A stretch of DNA of 64,000 nucleotides from Streptomyces sp. MNU76 (GTDB lineage: Bacteria; Actinomycetota; Actinomycetes; Streptomycetales; Streptomycetaceae). A program made the position numbers and the translations under genes. Below, one piece after another: positions 1-7,886 of this stretch. How positions within the stretch are numbered: position 1 is the first letter of the stretch; every line of letters begins with the position of its first letter. Where the stretch lies: assembly GCF_020982545.1 (NCBI RefSeq), contig NZ_JAJKLK010000006.1:310001-374000 (forward strand), read 5' to 3'. The notes beneath the pieces were generated by a model, which saw only the letters and a program-made list of their open reading frames with translations, had not been told where the DNA came from and did not search any database.

Positions 1-10
1 CGCACTGACC

Positions 11-388
11 ATGCTTTTTTGGTCCGTCTCCTATTCATACATTCAGCTGCGCGACATCGCGCTGCTGGTGGTGTCGGAGCATCTCGCGCGCTGGTGGCCG
101 CTGACCGTGTACGGGCCGTGGCTGCTGGCGGGTCTGTCGATTCTCCGGGCGTCCGTACAACAGCGCACCGCCCGGCGTTCCTGGGCGGTGATGCTGCTCG
201 CCTCCGGCACGGCGGTCGCGTTGTGCATCGGCCAGTCGACGAGTTCCCTGCTGGCCATGGTGATCGTCGGAATTCCGCCCATCACCGCGCTGGTCTGTTT
301 CCGTGAACTCGTCGGTCAGTTCTCGTCCGGGCCCGGCCCTCGGCACGCCGCGGACACCCTCGTCGGCCCCAAGCAGGGCAGGCGGTAG
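11..388 (+). CDS. DUF2637-like membrane protein, probably 5'-partial
   Basis: The 125-residue product has about four hydrophobic segments (roughly residues 1-10, 27-47, 58-78 and 80-98) and a polar C-terminal tail. The segment around residues 8-18 (SYIQLRDIALL) followed by further membrane helices resembles the actinobacterial DUF2637 family, whose members often sit beside replication or transfer genes; the role is unknown. The frame is open back to the window edge (A-L-T before the first Met), so the true start is probably upstream and the gene is cut by the window. It converges with the phosphatase gene on the other strand, with only 13 bases between the stops. Confidence 0.5.
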   Translation: MLFWSVSYSYIQLRDIALLVVSEHLARWWPLTVYGPWLLAGLSILRASVQQRTARRSWAVMLLASGTAVALCIGQSTSSLLAMVIVGIPPITALVCFRELVGQFSSGPGPRHAADTLVGPKQGRR

Positions 389-401
389 GCGGCCGCGCAC
401 G

Positions 402-2937
402 TCATCCGAGGGCCTGTTCCGTCCAGATCGTCTTGCCCGTCGGGGTGGGGCGGGTGCCCCAGCGCTGGGTGAGCTGGGCGACCAGGAGCAGGCCCCGGCC
501 GCCCTCGTCGAAGCTGCGGGCGCGGCGCATGTGCGGTGCCGTGCTGCTGCCGTCCGAGACCTCGCAGATGAGGCTCTCGTCGTGGATGAGCCGCAGCCGG
601 ACGGGCGGCTCGGCGTGCCGGATGGCGTTGGTGACCAGCTCGCTGACGACCAGCTCGGTGACGAAGGCCGCGTCGTTCAGGCCCCAGGCGTCCAGTCGGC
701 CGAGCGCGTTCTTGCGGGCCTCGGCGACGGCCGAGGGGTCGGCGGCCACGTCCCAGGTGGCGATCCGGCCGGGGTCGAGGGCGCGGGGGCGCACGAGGAG
801 CAGGGCCACGTCGTCGGTGGGCCGCTCCGGCAGTACGGAGCCCAGGACCCGGTCGCACAGCGCGTCCAGGGAATCGGCGGTGGGGGTGTCGAGGGCCTGG
901 CACAGACGGGTGATGCCGTCGTCGATGTCGGTGCGGGAACCCTCACCGTCGGCGTCGCGGGACCCGAGCAGGCCGTCGGTGTAGAGGGCGAGCAGGCTGC
1001 CCTCGGGCAGTTCGGTGTCCAGCGACTCGAAGGGCAGACCGCCCAGGCCCAGCGGGGGCCCCGCCGGGAGGTCCAGCAGGGCGGCGGTGCCGTCCGGCCC
1101 CACCACGACCGGCGGCGGATGCCCGGCCCGCGCGAGCGTGCACCGCCGTGACACGGGGTCGTACACGCCGTACAGGCAGGTCGCGCCGACGACCCCGGTC
1201 GTCACGTCCGCCGCGGCGCCCCCGGTGATCCGGCCCCGGCCGCGCTCGCCCGTCCCCGGGCCGTTCCGCGGCCTCCGCCTCGGTGGCCAGCCGGGCCACC
1301 AGGTCGTCGAGGTGGGTGAGGAGTTCGTCGGGGGGCAGGTCGATGTCGGCGAGGGTACGGACGGCGGTACGCAGCCGGCCCATGGTCGCCGAGGCGTGGA
1401 TGCCGTGGCCGACGACGTCGCCGACGACCAGCGCCACCCTGGCCCCGGAGAGCGGGATGACGTCGAACCAGTCGCCGCCCACCCCGGCGCGGGCGCCGGC
1501 CGGGAGGTAGCGGGAGGCCACCTCCACCCCGGCCTGCTCGGGCAGGCTCTGCGGCAGCAGGCTGCGCTGGAGGGTGACGGCGGTGCCGCGTTCGCGCGTG
1601 TAGCGCAGGGCGTTGTCGATGCTGACCGCCGCGCGGGCCGCCAGCTCCTCGGCGAGGACGAGGTCGTCCTGTTCGAAGGGGTCGGGGTGCCGGTGGCGGA
1701 TGAAGACGGCGACACCCAGGGTGGTGCCGCGCGCGGTGAGCGGCACGGTCATCGCCGAGTGGAACCCGTAGTCGCGGATGCGGGCGGTCCGCAGCGGGTC
1801 CTCGGCCACCCAGTCGGCGATCGCGGGCTCGGTCACCTGGAACAGCAGGGCACGCCCCGACCGCAGGCTGCGCACCGGCGGCGAGCCGTCCGGGTACTCG
1901 TCGACCTCGCCGGGCGCGAGGACCGCCTCGGGCGTCCCCTGGTTGACGGACCGGTGGGCGATCCGCCGCAGGGCGAGGGCGTGGCCCGCCGCGGGCAGCC
2001 GCGGGACCCGGCCGTACTCCTCCGCCGCGCCGAGGACGGGGGAGAAGCCCTCGTCGAGGGAGGCCAGCAGGTCGACGCTGATGAAGTCGGCGAGGTCCGG
2101 CACGGCGATGTCCGCCAGTTCCTGCGCCGTCCGCGTCACGTCGAGGGTGCTGCCGATGCGGCGGCCCGCCTCGGCGATCAGTTGCAGGCGTTTGCGGGCC
2201 CAGTACTGCTCGGTCACGTCGTGCCCGGTGGTGGCCACGCCGAGGACGCGGCCGTCCTCGCCGTGGAGCCGGTAGACGTCCACCGACCAGGCGTGCTCGC
2301 GGGTCTCCCCGGGGGCCCGCGTGTGGTTCTCCAGGTATCGCGGTTCGCCGGTCTCCAGGACCTGCCGCATCACCCGCTCCAGCTCCCCCACGGCGGGATC
2401 GTCCACGGCCTCCGAGATGCGCAGCCCGCGCAGGTCGTCGTCGCTCAGGCCCAGCGCCCGGCCCGAGCCCTGGTTCGCCGCGCGGTACCGCAGGTCCGTG
2501 TCGTGCACCGAGGTCGCGCAGGACGGGGAGTCGAGGAAGCCGTGCAGCGCGAGCGCGTCGTCGCCGGAGCGCGGCAGCGTCCCCGTCAGGGCGGAGACCA
2601 GGAACCAGTCGCGGACCCCGCCGTAGGACGTGCGGTGGTGCGCCAGCACCCTGACCTCCAGCCGGCGCCCGTCGCGGTGCCTGAGGACGAGGGTGCCGTG
2701 CCAGCGCGGCAGGTCGGAGAAGGCCGGGAGTGCGTCCGCCGGGGGCTGCTCGGCGAGCAGGGAGGTCGCCGGCAGGCCCAGGATCTGCGTCGGGGCGTAC
2801 CCGAGGAGGCGTTCGGCGCCGGCGCTCCAGCCGGTGACGGTGCCCTGTTCGTCGACGGTGGCCCGCGCGGTCAATGCCTCACCGGCGGGGTCCGGGCCGG
2901 AGCCCGCACCCGGTGCGCCGACGACACGCCGCTCCAT
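402..2937 (-). CDS. PAS/GAF/SpoIIE-type PP2C phosphatase with ATPase domain, frameshifted
   Basis: Read from ATG 2937: a PAS domain (about residues 20-110), a second PAS (about 120-235, ending TGHDVTEQYWARKRL), a GAF domain (about 250-450) and a SpoIIE/PP2C domain starting near residue 470 (ERGTAVTLQRSLLPQSLP, then VGGDWFDVIPLSG and VVGDVVGHGI). The frame then breaks near 1250-1275. The next frame, ending at 402, carries the rest of PP2C (ARAGHPPPVVV, LALYTDGLLGSRD, RPTDDVALLLVR) and a C-terminal anti-sigma-type ATPase domain (VSELVTNAIRHA, DEGGRGLLLVAQL). The break falls at a run of four G on the coding strand: E-R-P-G joins to T-G-E-R if the run length is corrected. Such proteins usually dephosphorylate anti-sigma-factor antagonists in stress signalling. 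The 994-residue protein at 47405-50389 is an intact relative. Confidence 0.8.
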
Positions 2938-3082
2938 GTCCGCTCACCTCGCTCTCACCGGGCTCCGGTCCAGGCGAGGCCACATCCCACCTAGGCCGCA
3001 CCTCTATCTTCGATATGTCCCTCTACATCCTTTTCACACTATTCCCGGCCCGCCGGGTGGACCTCAGCTCCACTGCGGGCGG

Positions 3083-3466
3083 TCAGCGGCGGCGCGTCCA
3101 CCCGGTATCAGGCTCCGCCCCCGCCGGAGTCCTCCCCTCCCCGGCGGAACCCTCACTCCTCCACGACGCCCAGGCCGCGATCTCGACGCGGTTGCGGGCC
3201 GGGAGTCCGGTCTGGATGTTGCCGAGGCGGGTCTTCACCGTGCCGACCGAGATGGACAGCTCGGCGGCGATCTCGGCGTTGGTGCGGCCGGTGGCGACGA
3301 GCCGGACCACGTCCGTCTCACGGGCCGAGAGACCGGAGTCCCGGAGGGGGGCCGGGGCGACCGTGGCGGCCGACGCCACCACCCTGCCGAGCGGTACGGC
3401 CGACGGCGCGACCCTGGCCGCGTCCGGGCGCCGGACGCACACGGAACGTCGTAAGTACCCGAACAA
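3083..3466 (-). CDS. LuxR-family HTH protein, likely truncated response regulator
   Basis: The 127-residue product has one recognisable domain, a LuxR C-terminal helix-turn-helix at about residues 43-100 (LSARETDVVRLVATGRTNAE, then LSISVGTVKTRLGNI). The receiver domain that normally precedes it in NarL-type regulators is missing; the first 40 residues only vaguely recall the linker. The DNA upstream (3467-3576) does not continue the family and is shared with the promoter region of the divergent permease. I read it as a 5'-deleted response regulator. It could still make a stand-alone DNA-binding domain. Confidence 0.5.
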   Translation of the reverse strand: MFGYLRRSVCVRRPDAARVAPSAVPLGRVVASAATVAPAPLRDSGLSARETDVVRLVATGRTNAEIAAELSISVGTVKTRLGNIQTGLPARNRVEIAAWASWRSEGSAGEGRTPAGAEPDTGWTRRR

Positions 3467-3576
3467 TCTGTGGCCCTACACGTGTCACTCCCTTGCCAGC
3501 CGGACGGGTTGGGGCAAACATGGGGCAGCTCGTTTGAGCCGAAACTAAACTCCTCTCTCCGCCCGACAGGTGAAGC

Positions 3577-5031
3577 ATGTCTACAAGTGCGTCCAGGACG
3601 CGGCACGCGGCCGGCGACGGCTACGCCACCGGCTCCCTCAAACAGAACGCGCTCGGCGTCCTGGGCATCCTCTTCTTCGTCCTCTCCGCACAGGCACCAC
3701 TGACCGGTGTCGCCGGAGCGGCCCCGGTGGCGACAGCCATCGGCAACGGCCCGGGCGTCCCCGCGATGTACCTGGTGGCCGGCGTCGTGGTCCTGCTCTT
3801 CTCCGTCGGCTACGTCGCGATGGGCCGCCATGTCGTCGACGCGGGCGCCTTCTACTCGTACGTCGGCAAGGGCCTCGGCGGTACGGCGGCGGCGGGCAGC
3901 GCGGGAGTGGCGCTCCTCGCCTACCACGCCATCCAGGCGGCGGTGTACGGGCTGTTCGGCGCCGTGATGAACGGACTGGCGCTGCAGTACCTGGACACGG
4001 ACATCCCCTGGTGGCTGTTCGCGCTCGGCACGATGGTGATCGTGCAGGTGCTCGGCGCGACCGGTGTCGACGTGGGCGCCAAGGTGCTCGCCGTGTTCGT
4101 GCTCGCCGAGATCAGCCTGCTGCTGGTCTTCGCCGTGGTGACGCTCCTCAAGGGCGGCGGCCCCGAAGGGCTGGCCCCCGGCTCCTCCTTCTCCCTGTCG
4201 GCGGCGCTCGACGGCGCGCCCGGGGTGGCGCTGATGTTCGCCGTGGCGTCGATGTTCGGCTTCGAGGCGACCGCGATCTACGGCGAGGAGGCGCGCGAGC
4301 CGCACCGCACCGTCCCCCGGGCCACCTATCTGGCGGTCGTCCTCGTCACCGCGTTCTTCGCCTTCACGTCCTGGATGCTGATCTCCGCGCACGGCCCCTC
4401 CTCCAGCGCGGCCGCCGCGGGCAAGGCGCTGGAGGCCGGGGACGGGGCCGGTTTCGTCGCCGCGCCCGTCTCCGCCGAACTCGGCGCGTGGGCGGGCGAC
4501 GCCCTGCCGATGCTGCTGGCCACCTCGCTCTTCGCCAGCATCCTGGCGTTCCACAACTCCGCCAACCGCTACCTGTTCTCGCTGGGCCGGGAGGGGCTGC
4601 TGCCGCGCTCGCTGAGTTCGCTCAACGGCCGCCAGTCGCCGTGGCTCGCGGGTGTCGTGCAGACCGGGGTCGCCGCGCTGCTGGTGTTCCCCTTCGCGCT
4701 GGCCGGGAAGGACCCCGTGCTCACGCTCTTCTCCTGGCTGAGCGGTCTCGCCGTCCTGGCGATCATGCTGCTGTACCTGCTGACCTCGGTGTCGGTCATC
4801 GTGTACTTCCGCAACGAGCGGTCCGGCGACACGCGACGGTGGAACACGCTGATCGCCCCCGCGCTGGGCGCGGGCGGCATCGCCGGGGCGATCTGGCTGA
4901 TCATCGCCAACTTCACCACACTCATCGGCGGCGACACGACGACGGCGGTGTGGCTGGCGTTGGCGGTACCGGGGGCGCTGCTGGCGGGGATGGCCATGCC
5001 GATGCTTTCGCACCCACCGAGCCGGAGGTAG
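3577..5031 (+). CDS. APC-family amino acid permease
   Basis: The 484-residue protein has about 12 hydrophobic segments. The first transmembrane region (GILFFVLSAQAPLTGVAGA) and the later EAREPHRTVPRATY segment are typical of the amino acid-polyamine-organocation superfamily. It should sit in the cytoplasmic membrane and import an amino acid or related amine; the substrate cannot be read from the sequence. Length is normal for the family. Start ATG 3577 follows an AGGTGAAG-like ribosome site. The gene stands alone, divergent from the LuxR fragment, and ends about 50 bases before a large inverted repeat. Confidence 0.85.
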   Translation: MSTSASRTRHAAGDGYATGSLKQNALGVLGILFFVLSAQAPLTGVAGAAPVATAIGNGPGVPAMYLVAGVVVLLFSVGYVAMGRHVVDAGAFYSYVGKGLGGTAAAGSAGVALLAYHAIQAAVYGLFGAVMNGLALQYLDTDIPWWLFALGTMVIVQVLGATGVDVGAKVLAVFVLAEISLLLVFAVVTLLKGGGPEGLAPGSSFSLSAALDGAPGVALMFAVASMFGFEATAIYGEEAREPHRTVPRATYLAVVLVTAFFAFTSWMLISAHGPSSSAAAAGKALEAGDGAGFVAAPVSAELGAWAGDALPMLLATSLFASILAFHNSANRYLFSLGREGLLPRSLSSLNGRQSPWLAGVVQTGVAALLVFPFALAGKDPVLTLFSWLSGLAVLAIMLLYLLTSVSVIVYFRNERSGDTRRWNTLIAPALGAGGIAGAIWLIIANFTTLIGGDTTTAVWLALAVPGALLAGMAMPMLSHPPSRR

Positions 5032-5083
5032 GGCCGACGGGGTGCGGGTGAGGGGCGAGAGGGGTGCGTGGTCGGGTGCGGGC

Positions 5084-5274
5084 CCGGTGGGGCTTCTCGC
5101 GCAGTTCCCCGCGCCCCTGAGAAGCAGGGGCTGCGCCCCCTGCTTCTCAGCCCCGCAGCCCACCGCTTTCAGCCCCGCAGGACCACGACCTTCCGGCCCG
5201 CAGGGCCGTGGTCTTCCAGGCCCGCAGGGCCTGGTCTTCAGGGGCGCGGGGAACTGCGCGAGAAGCCCCACCGG
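5084..5274. repeat. composite inverted repeat between convergent genes
   Basis: A perfect 37-bp inverted repeat (left arm 5084-5120, right arm 5238-5274; each contains CTTCTCGCGCAGTTCCCC or its complement) encloses two smaller hairpins: a 14-bp stem with 6-base loop at 5117-5150 and an 8-bp stem with 3-base loop at 5216-5234. It lies between the convergent permease and TPR-like genes, so it can terminate transcription from both sides. The arm belongs to a repeat type I recognise from Streptomyces intergenic regions, and its end (TCAGGGGCGCGGGG) is shared with the repeat at 54283-54352. Confidence 0.85.
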
Positions 5275-5342
5275 ACCTGCGGTCGCCGACGAACCCACAC
5301 CCCCACCTCGATGCGCGCCCGGTCACCACACCGCGCGCCCGG

Positions 5343-6290
5343 TCACCCCACCGCGCGCCGCTGCCACGCACCGAACGTCTCCAGCGGCTCCCCACTCTCC
5401 AGCGCCCACGGATACGCCGTGACCAGCCCTCCGATCGCCCGGAACACCTCCCCCGCCTCCCCGACCCGCTTCGCCTGCACCAACGCGTACGCCAGCAGGT
5501 TGAGGTCGGCGACGGCCGCCGCATGGGTCAGATACCCGGCACGCGGCCAGTCCGCCGTCGCCCGGTCCAGCGCCGCCACCGCGTTCGGCCGGCTCCACAG
5601 GTGGACCGCGGTGAGCGCCTCCACACCGCCCTGGTCCAGCGTGCCCTGGTAGAGGTCGATGAGCGCGGCGATCTCCAGCCCCGCCGTCGGTGCCGTGGGC
5701 GCCGCCCCCGCGCGCACCCGGTCCAGGAAGTCGACGGTCTGCGCGTGCGAGCCGCACTCCCACGGCGAGAGATAGCCGAGCATCTGGAAGTGCGCCTCGC
5801 GGTGCCACGGGTCACGCCGGACGATCTCGTCCCAGAGCGGAAAGACCTCCTGGCTCGGCCGGCGCCACAGCCGCAGCAGACCGAGCCGCACCACCCACGG
5901 CGTGGGATCCTCCGGCCGCAGTGCGGCGGCGTGCTCACAGGCGTCGAGCGCCTCCCGGGTCTCCCCCGGCACCGGCTGCTCCTCGTACCGCGCCCGCAGC
6001 AGGACACCCCACGCGAACAGCAGCTGCGCGTCCGGGTCCTGTCCCTGCTCCTCCGCCCAGGAACGCTGGAGGGCGGGGGAGGTCGACTCCGCGAGGACGC
6101 TCAGCCGGTGGGCCCTGCGGTCCCAGTCACGCCCGCTGTCGCGCAGCAGCTGCTCGACCATGGCCACCGCGAGACTGCGACCGCCCGAACTCCCCCTCTC
6201 CACAAGACGTTTGCGCACCTTCCCGAGATCCGCGTCGTCGAGTTCGGGGGCGAGTCTGGTCGTGCCGCGCCGGCGACCGAGGAGAGCCAT
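5343..6290 (-). CDS. conserved hypothetical protein with TPR-like helical repeats
   Basis: A 315-residue soluble protein. From about residue 75 it looks like a chain of paired helices (ALDACEHAAALRPEDPTPWV, later EAGEVFRAIGGLVTAYPWAL), which suggests tetratricopeptide-type repeats and a protein-binding role. No catalytic motif is visible. The first 50 residues are basic and polar. It is divergent from the proline-rich membrane protein, with a 165-base shared upstream region. I do not recognise a specific function. Confidence 0.6.
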   Translation of the reverse strand: MALLGRRRGTTRLAPELDDADLGKVRKRLVERGSSGGRSLAVAMVEQLLRDSGRDWDRRAHRLSVLAESTSPALQRSWAEEQGQDPDAQLLFAWGVLLRARYEEQPVPGETREALDACEHAAALRPEDPTPWVVRLGLLRLWRRPSQEVFPLWDEIVRRDPWHREAHFQMLGYLSPWECGSHAQTVDFLDRVRAGAAPTAPTAGLEIAALIDLYQGTLDQGGVEALTAVHLWSRPNAVAALDRATADWPRAGYLTHAAAVADLNLLAYALVQAKRVGEAGEVFRAIGGLVTAYPWALESGEPLETFGAWQRRAVG

Positions 6291-6455
6291 GGCCGGAGAG
6301 TAACGAATTTTGGTCGCACAGTGATGATTCGAGATGGACGTATGCCGATCCGATATTCCGACCGGCAGACGAGGGCGAGGAGTGTAGTACCAACTCGCCT
6401 ATTCCGATGGGAACTTCACCTTATGTGCGCGATCTTCCCTCCCTATCATCGGAAG

Positions 6456-7316
6456 ATGACGGAACCGACACAGCCCGGCCCGTACACGGGTCAGCCCGTA
6501 CCTCAGCCCCAGCCGATGGCTTCCGCGCCCGGCTGGGCCCCGCCCCCGCAGCAAGGGGCCCCCTCTCCGTACGCGACCACGCCGCCCGCCGGCTACGGCA
6601 GACCCGCCTCCCCGCCGGGAGACCCGGCGGCGACCGCCGACCGAGTGTCCGGCGGGCTGCTGATACCCGCAGCCCTGTTCGCCGTCGGCGCCTCGTTCGC
6701 CACGCTGACCAAGTCGGTCCAGTACCTCGACGACGCGTCGGAGGAGCCGTCCTTCACGACCATCGCGACGGCGTGGTCCTACACCAACGGAGCGACCGGG
6801 GAGCCGACGCAGTCGGTCACCCGGTTCGCCGGCGTCATGCTGCTCGTCGTCGGTCTCCTCGCCATCGCCACCGCCCTGCTGCTCCTCACCGGCCGCGCCC
6901 GCCGGCTTCCGGTGGGCCCCGCGCTCGGCGTCGGGAGCGCCGTGCTGCTCCTCGGCACGACCCTGTCGGTGCTGACGGAGGCGCTCGACGACACCCAGTG
7001 GGACACGGAGGGCCGGACGACCAGTTTCGGCCTGGGCTTCGCTCTGCTGATCGTCGCCTGCCTGCTGGCCCTCGGCGCGACCGTGACCACCGTCCTCGGC
7101 ACCCGACGCCCCGCCACCGCCTTCCCCGGACCCGCGCAGCCGTCGCAGCCGCCGCAGCCGCCGCAGCTCTGGCAGGCCGCGCCCGGCGGTGTTCCGGGCG
7201 CCCCCGGTGCGCCCGGTGCGCCCGATACCCCCGGTGCACCCGGTGCGCAGGCCGCCGCTCAGCCGGCCCCACCGTTCCCGCCGGCCCAGCCCCCGGCTCC
7301 CCCGACGCAGGGCTGA
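6456..7316 (+). CDS. proline-rich membrane protein, unknown function
   Basis: The 286-residue protein starts with a 60-residue Pro/Gln/Gly-rich tail, then has about four hydrophobic segments (GGLLIPAALFAVGASF near residue 69, GVMLLVVGLLAIATALLLL near 128, and two more by about 210), and ends in a second low-complexity Pro/Ala/Gly tail containing repeats of G-A-P. The topology suggests an integral membrane protein with both disordered tails on the same side. ATG 6456 is chosen from protein composition; an in-frame ATG at 6423 is the alternative. No family is recognised. Confidence 0.6.
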   Translation: MTEPTQPGPYTGQPVPQPQPMASAPGWAPPPQQGAPSPYATTPPAGYGRPASPPGDPAATADRVSGGLLIPAALFAVGASFATLTKSVQYLDDASEEPSFTTIATAWSYTNGATGEPTQSVTRFAGVMLLVVGLLAIATALLLLTGRARRLPVGPALGVGSAVLLLGTTLSVLTEALDDTQWDTEGRTTSFGLGFALLIVACLLALGATVTTVLGTRRPATAFPGPAQPSQPPQPPQLWQAAPGGVPGAPGAPGAPDTPGAPGAQAAAQPAPPFPPAQPPAPPTQG

Positions 7317-7401
7317 TCCCTTCCCGATCCCGGCTTCTCACCCAGCGGTGTCCGCAGGAGTGTGCCGTGTCACCCTGCGGGCACCCCTCGCCTGTGCTAC
7401 C

Positions 7402-7430
7402 TTGACCTGAAGTGGCAGTTTTGGTTACCA
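7402..7430 (+). promoter_or_regulatory. probable sigma-70-type promoter of cold-shock gene
   Basis: TTGACC at 7402-7407 and TTACCA at 7425-7430 are separated by 17 bases, a good vegetative-promoter spacing. It would give a leader of about 150 bases before the csp start codon, as is usual for cspA-type genes. Confidence 0.45.
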
Positions 7431-7439
7431 GAGGCTTCT

Positions 7440-7472
7440 GAGTGCTCTTCGACCTTCCGTCGACGAGCACTC
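7440..7472 (+). promoter_or_regulatory. 5' leader hairpin of cold-shock mRNA
   Basis: GAGTGCTC (7440-7447) pairs with GAGCACTC (7465-7472), with a further inner CGAC/GTCG pairing. The stem begins close to the predicted transcription start, so it would form at the 5' end of the csp transcript and could stabilise the RNA or act as a cold-responsive structure. Confidence 0.45.
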
Positions 7473-7588
7473 TTTGTTGTTTCCGGGGCTTTCCGGGACT
7501 TTCTCAACTTCCCGTCGGGTCGAACCGTTGCTGCGACACCGGGTCCGCACAGTGTGGGCTCCGGGCACTGCATCAAGGGAGTTTCAGC

Positions 7589-7792
7589 ATGGCATCCGGC
7601 ACCGTGAAGTGGTTCAACTCGGAAAAGGGCTTCGGCTTCATCGAGCAGGAGGGTGGCGGCCCCGACGTCTTCGCCCACTACTCGAACATCGCCACCTCCG
7701 GCTTCCGTGAGCTTCAGGAAGGCCAGAAGGTGACTTTCGACGTCACGCAGGGCCAGAAGGGCCCCCAGGCCGAGAACATCGTTCCCGCCTGA
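7589..7792 (+). CDS. CspA-family cold-shock protein
   Basis: A 67-residue single cold-shock domain with both nucleic-acid binding motifs: KWFNSEKGFGFIE (RNP1-like) at about residues 7-19 and DVFAHYSNI (RNP2-like) at about 26-34. These proteins bind single-stranded RNA/DNA and act as RNA chaperones. Start ATG 7589 follows AAGGGAG with 7-base spacing. It has a long structured leader and a strong terminator right after the stop. A DEAD-box RNA helicase follows, a pairing that fits joint work on RNA structure. Confidence 0.95.
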   Translation: MASGTVKWFNSEKGFGFIEQEGGGPDVFAHYSNIATSGFRELQEGQKVTFDVTQGQKGPQAENIVPA

Positions 7793-7810
7793 CGCTGACG
7801 CGTAACGCAT

Positions 7811-7849
7811 GAGCCGGGGTCCGCGCCCGAAAGGCGCGGGCCCCGGCTC
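7811..7849 (+). terminator. strong hairpin terminator after csp
   Basis: A 17-bp GC-rich stem (7811-7827 with 7833-7849, one G-U wobble) and a CGAAA loop, 18 bases after the csp stop. It separates the highly expressed csp transcript from the downstream helicase gene. Confidence 0.8.
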
Positions 7850-7886
7850 GTGTGCGACAGGCGCCGCCGCATCGAGGAAGGTCCCC

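Noticed and set aside
1015..2994. A 659-residue open frame on the + strand opposite the SpoIIE phosphatase
   Set aside because: Composition is Gly/Arg/Val-rich with no motif; it is the antisense shadow of a clearly conserved gene.
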